In this document: positions 63,499 through 64,000 of the stretch, piece after piece
Layout: each line of letters begins with the position of its first letter
Numbering within the stretch: position 1 is the first letter of the stretch
Assembly (NCBI RefSeq): GCF_003999195.1
Contig: NZ_RJVR01000232.1
Location: forward strand, 1 to 64,000
DNA: 64,000 bases
Reading direction: 5' to 3'
Source: Streptomyces soli
Lineage (GTDB): Bacteria > Actinomycetota > Actinomycetes > Streptomycetales > Streptomycetaceae
Made by a program: the position numbers and the translations under genes
Notes under the pieces: generated by a model
What the model saw: the letters and a program-made list of their open reading frames with translations, nothing else
The model's database searches: none
Told to the model about the DNA's origin: nothing

Positions 63499-64000
63499 TC
63501 AGCCCTTGAGGGCCGCCATCCAGCTCTCGACCTCGGAGGAGCGGCGGGGCAGGCCGGCCGAGAGGTTCCGGTTGCCGTTGGCGGTGACGAGGATGTCGTC
63601 CTCGATGCGGACGCCGATGCCCCGGTACTCCTCGGGGACCGTGAGGTCGTCGGCCTGGAAGTAGAGGCCGGGCTCTACGGTGAGGACCATGCCGGGCTCG
63701 AGGGTGCCGTTGACGTACGTCTCCGTGCGGGCGGCGGCGCAGTCGTGGACGTCGAGGCCGAGCATGTGGCCGGTGCCGTGGAGGGTCCAGCGGCGCTGCA
63801 GAGCCAGCTCCAGGACGCGGTCGACGGGGCCGTCGAGCAGGCCCCATTCGACGAGCTTCTCGGCCAGGACCCGCTGCGCGGCGTCGTGGAAGTCACGGAA
63901 GGCCGCGCCGGGCTTGACGGCCTCGATGCCGGCCTGCTGGGACTCGTAGACCGCGTCGTAGATCTTGCGCTGGATGTCGGTGAAGCGGCCGCTGATGGGC
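63499..64000 (-). CDS. pepP: aminopeptidase P (Xaa-Pro aminopeptidase), C-terminal part
   Basis: The last 166 codons of an M24 metallopeptidase, cut by the window end. ISGRFTDIQRKIYDAVYESQQAGIEAVKPG, HGTGHMLGLDVHD (metal His), VLTVEPGLYF (Glu ligand) and GIGVRIEDDILVT (Glu ligand) are intact. It removes N-terminal residues before proline. It is convergent with the nucleotidyltransferase gene. Confidence 0.92.
   Translation of the reverse strand, partial: PISGRFTDIQRKIYDAVYESQQAGIEAVKPGAAFRDFHDAAQRVLAEKLVEWGLLDGPVDRVLELALQRRWTLHGTGHMLGLDVHDCAAARTETYVNGTLEPGMVLTVEPGLYFQADDLTVPEEYRGIGVRIEDDILVTANGNRNLSAGLPRRSSEVESWMAALKG

Larger units (their letters stand above)
62708..63509 (+). pseudogene. 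nucleotidyltransferase-domain gene with +1 frameshift
   Basis: The first part (62708 to about 63056) has the nucleotidyltransferase core AYLYGSIPRGTAVPGVSDLDLLLAL with G-S and D-x-D. The protein continues in another frame (...CLCTPLLGEDLGRKLPGYEPTLLLARETNGDL) from about 63057 to the TGA at 63507-63509. One extra C in the CCC at 63054-63056 would explain it. It is either a true pseudogene or a sequencing error; about 265 residues if repaired. Confidence 0.75.

Overview
The window is high-GC actinobacterial chromosome, almost certainly from a Streptomyces. Codon use is strongly GC3-biased, GTG starts are common, translationally coupled (ATGA/GTGA) operons are frequent, and the gene order ssb-rpsR-rplI-MATE-dnaB ... 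cydAB-cydCD ... serS-pheA-dtpA-copCD-ECuC-sco is familiar from Streptomyces core chromosomes. Two parS-type ParB sites and two dense clusters of DnaA boxes indicate the origin-proximal core of a linear chromosome. No rRNA, tRNA, CRISPR array or intact insertion sequence was found.

Layout. (1) 1-5562: end of ssb, rpsR, rplI, a MATE pump, a DnaA-box-rich gap and dnaB, whose Walker A motif is split by a 415-residue intein with class 3 features. (2) 5563-9890: a probable acquired rifamycin-resistance island: a 21-bp palindrome matching the rifamycin-associated element (RAE), an rgt-like glycosyltransferase and a HelR-like RNA polymerase-protecting motor, followed by the remnant of an alpha/beta-hydrolase gene. 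(3) 10104-13389: an ECF41-type sigma factor divergent from an AhpD-like protein, with matching promoters in both directions, gene remnants, a GNAT protein and a HAD phosphatase. (4) 13581-28882: metabolic and envelope genes (globin-reductase, NUDIX, LysR, cystathionine gamma-lyase/synthase family, holin-like protein, cupin, flotillin/NfeD/YibE operon, riboswitch-controlled thiC, metallophosphatase, LacI regulator, HisC-family aminotransferase).

(5) 29016-36450: terminator, Rex operator, cydA-cydB-cydCD (cytochrome bd oxidase and its ABC exporter) and a GAF histidine kinase. (6) 36470-46074: HAD, DUF6083-like and F420-type genes, then a two-component system followed by a five-gene coupled operon (short anchored protein, ApbE, heme-type membrane reductase, NuoF-like protein, ferredoxin) that looks like an extracytosolic flavin electron-transfer system. 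A D-Ala-D-Ala carboxypeptidase and a DUF6344-like protein follow. (7) 46192-49647: a four-gene ABC transporter operon with two ATPases and two permeases. (8) 50049-54916: YceI, rhomboid-like protein, HAD, serS, a DnaA-box cluster and pheA.

(9) 54943-60917: a copper trafficking cluster (DyP peroxidase DtpA, CopCD, PCuAC/ECuC, Sco, YcnI-like, membrane protein). (10) 61133-64000: an RsbW-like ATPase, a 12-copy 7-bp tandem repeat, a probable DNA-binding protein, a frameshifted nucleotidyltransferase and the end of an aminopeptidase P gene.

The most interesting points are the class 3 DnaB intein with a Cys-rich insert in its endonuclease, the RAE-rgt-helR locus, the ApbE operon whose first product ends in a possible minimal flavinylation motif, the paired ECF41 promoters, and the replication and segregation sites embedded among ordinary genes. 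All family assignments come from reading motifs by eye. No database search was run.
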